Shown one piece after another: positions 5,430-6,172 of a stretch of DNA of 6,172 bases. The notes below the pieces were generated by a model that was given only the letters and a program-made list of their open reading frames with translations, searched no databases and had not been told where the DNA came from. The stretch is from contig CALCCV010000269.1 in NCBI GenBank assembly GCA_937900305.1, forward strand, positions 1-6,172. The letters run 5' to 3'. Each line of letters opens with the position of its first letter. Position 1 is the stretch's first letter. The stretch comes from an uncultured Pseudobdellovibrionaceae bacterium. GTDB lineage: Bacteria > Bdellovibrionota > Bdellovibrionia > Bdellovibrionales > Bdellovibrionaceae. The translations under genes were made by a program, and so were the position numbers.

Positions 5430-6144
5430 ATGCAATTCGAACAACTCAAATCAGTGATGATGATTCTGGCCTCAGTGGCACTGGTTTCTAGTGGATTCGT
5501 AGCGTGCAACAAAGGTGGCGATCCCGAGGTCCCAGCTCCTGCCGGCCCAGGCGTAACGACCCCACCACCCATTCAACAACAATGTCCAGCCAATCAGACC
5601 TTGTATCAGGGACAGTGTATTGATCCCGCAAATTTGCCAATTTTAAATGGCTTTTTCGGTTTCTACGCCGAAAATTATTACAAAAACAATTTGAATATCT
5701 CGAGCAGCTCCACTTGGCGCAAATTTCTCAAAGAAGCGATGGGAGTTTGCGGACAAGCTGATCACACGGGCGGAGTGTATGCGTGCGACTATTGGAGCAA
5801 CAGTGCTATTGACTTAGTGATTCAAGGCGGCAGTGCCTCCAATACCTTGCGAGCCATTTTTACAGCATGGCCAAAAACGAATTCGGCATTTCAATATGGT
5901 TACGCTTTGCCTTCGATCGGGGATGCGTTGAAGAGTTTTTTTGGATTTCCAATTTTAACTTCTTATAGCGCGTATCGCAATCCGCTCATTCTAGATATGA
6001 CTGTTTCGCCAATCAATGACAGCAAAGGGTTTGAAGCTCGAGCTTATGGTGACCTATATACCCAAGCCAATCGTAGCTTAATTCAGCTGCAGGTAGCCGA
6101 AGGAAAATTTCAAGATGGGTATTTTAATTTTAGAGTGGGTTATC
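5430..6144 (+). CDS. Uncharacterised lipoprotein, C-terminus cut by end of sequence
   Basis: About 238 genuine residues are visible. The start MQFEQLKSVMMILASVALVSS is a lipoprotein signal peptide with the lipobox FVAC, so Cys26 is the likely lipidated residue; Asn27 follows, so nothing indicates inner-membrane retention and outer-membrane delivery is likely. A flexible Pro/Gly linker (about 30-50) leads to CPANQTLYQGQC (52-63), a short two-cysteine motif. The folded region contains NGFFGFYAENYY, TWRKFLKEAMGVC, a second cysteine pair (Cys107, Cys119), and later alternating strands such as LIQLQVAEGKF and YFNFRVGY. I recognise a style common in Bdellovibrio envelope lipoproteins but no named family or enzyme motif. 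An upstream in-frame ATG at 5343 would add 29 residues but lacks a ribosome site and would spoil the signal peptide. The apparent ending QIGRAHV and its TGA come from adapter sequence and must not be annotated. Confidence 0.8.
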
Positions 6145-6172
6145 AGATCGGAAGAGCACACGTCTGAACTCC
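6145..6172 (+). other. Illumina TruSeq adapter remnant (sequencing artefact)
   Basis: The last 28 bases begin AGATCGGAAGAGC and run on through CACACGTCTGAACTCC, matching the TruSeq read-1 adapter as I know it without a mismatch. Adapter read-through was assembled onto the contig end. It creates a false IGRAHV tail and TGA stop (6165-6167) in the lipoprotein frame. Confidence 0.97.

Noticed and set aside
1..6172. tRNA, rRNA, insertion sequence, integrase or toxin-antitoxin genes
   Set aside because: Looked for on both strands; no tRNA cloverleaf, rRNA core, transposase motifs or terminal inverted repeats were seen.

Overview
The window looks like a chromosomal segment from a Bdellovibrio-like predatory or related bacterium (Bdellovibrionota), probably a short metagenomic contig. 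The inference rests on the style of the proteins: an outer-membrane protein starting with a signal peptide then MMLDWKGGYR, a lipoprotein with a Pro-rich linker and a Cys-Pro-Ala motif, a tandem DUF507 pair, and moderate GC content. No 16S or other phylogenetic marker is present, so this is an inference from remembered family resemblance.

Layout. Positions 1-1593 hold a minus-strand cluster, read right to left: two different DUF507 proteins (1593-1267 and 1227-958), a GroES/Cpn10 co-chaperonin with a roughly 112-residue Lys/Ser/Ala-rich, acid-free, histone H1-like N-terminal tail (965-306), and the first 96 codons of an exported, probably outer-membrane, protein running off the left edge (288-1). 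Gaps of 39 and 17 nt, plus an 8-nt overlap, suggest one transcript. A 95-bp divergent intergenic region (1594-1688) with a perfect 7-bp inverted repeat separates it from a plus-strand class A penicillin-binding protein of the PBP1b type (1689-4082), with all catalytic motifs intact. A long imperfect hairpin (4087-4136) lies between this gene and a convergent metallo-beta-lactamase-fold hydrolase (5116-4136). A 313-bp non-coding stretch with several inverted repeats leads to a plus-strand lipoprotein gene (from 5430) cut by the end of the sequence.

The last 28 bases (6145-6172) match the Illumina TruSeq adapter and are not biological. They supply a false C-terminus and stop codon to the lipoprotein. 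The true genomic sequence ends at about 6144.

Functionally, PBP1b polymerises and cross-links peptidoglycan in the periplasm, the lipoprotein and the partial protein belong to the envelope, and the DUF507-GroES cluster is a cytoplasmic unit of unknown purpose. The best candidate for something undescribed is the GroES with the histone-like tail, translationally coupled to a DUF507 gene.
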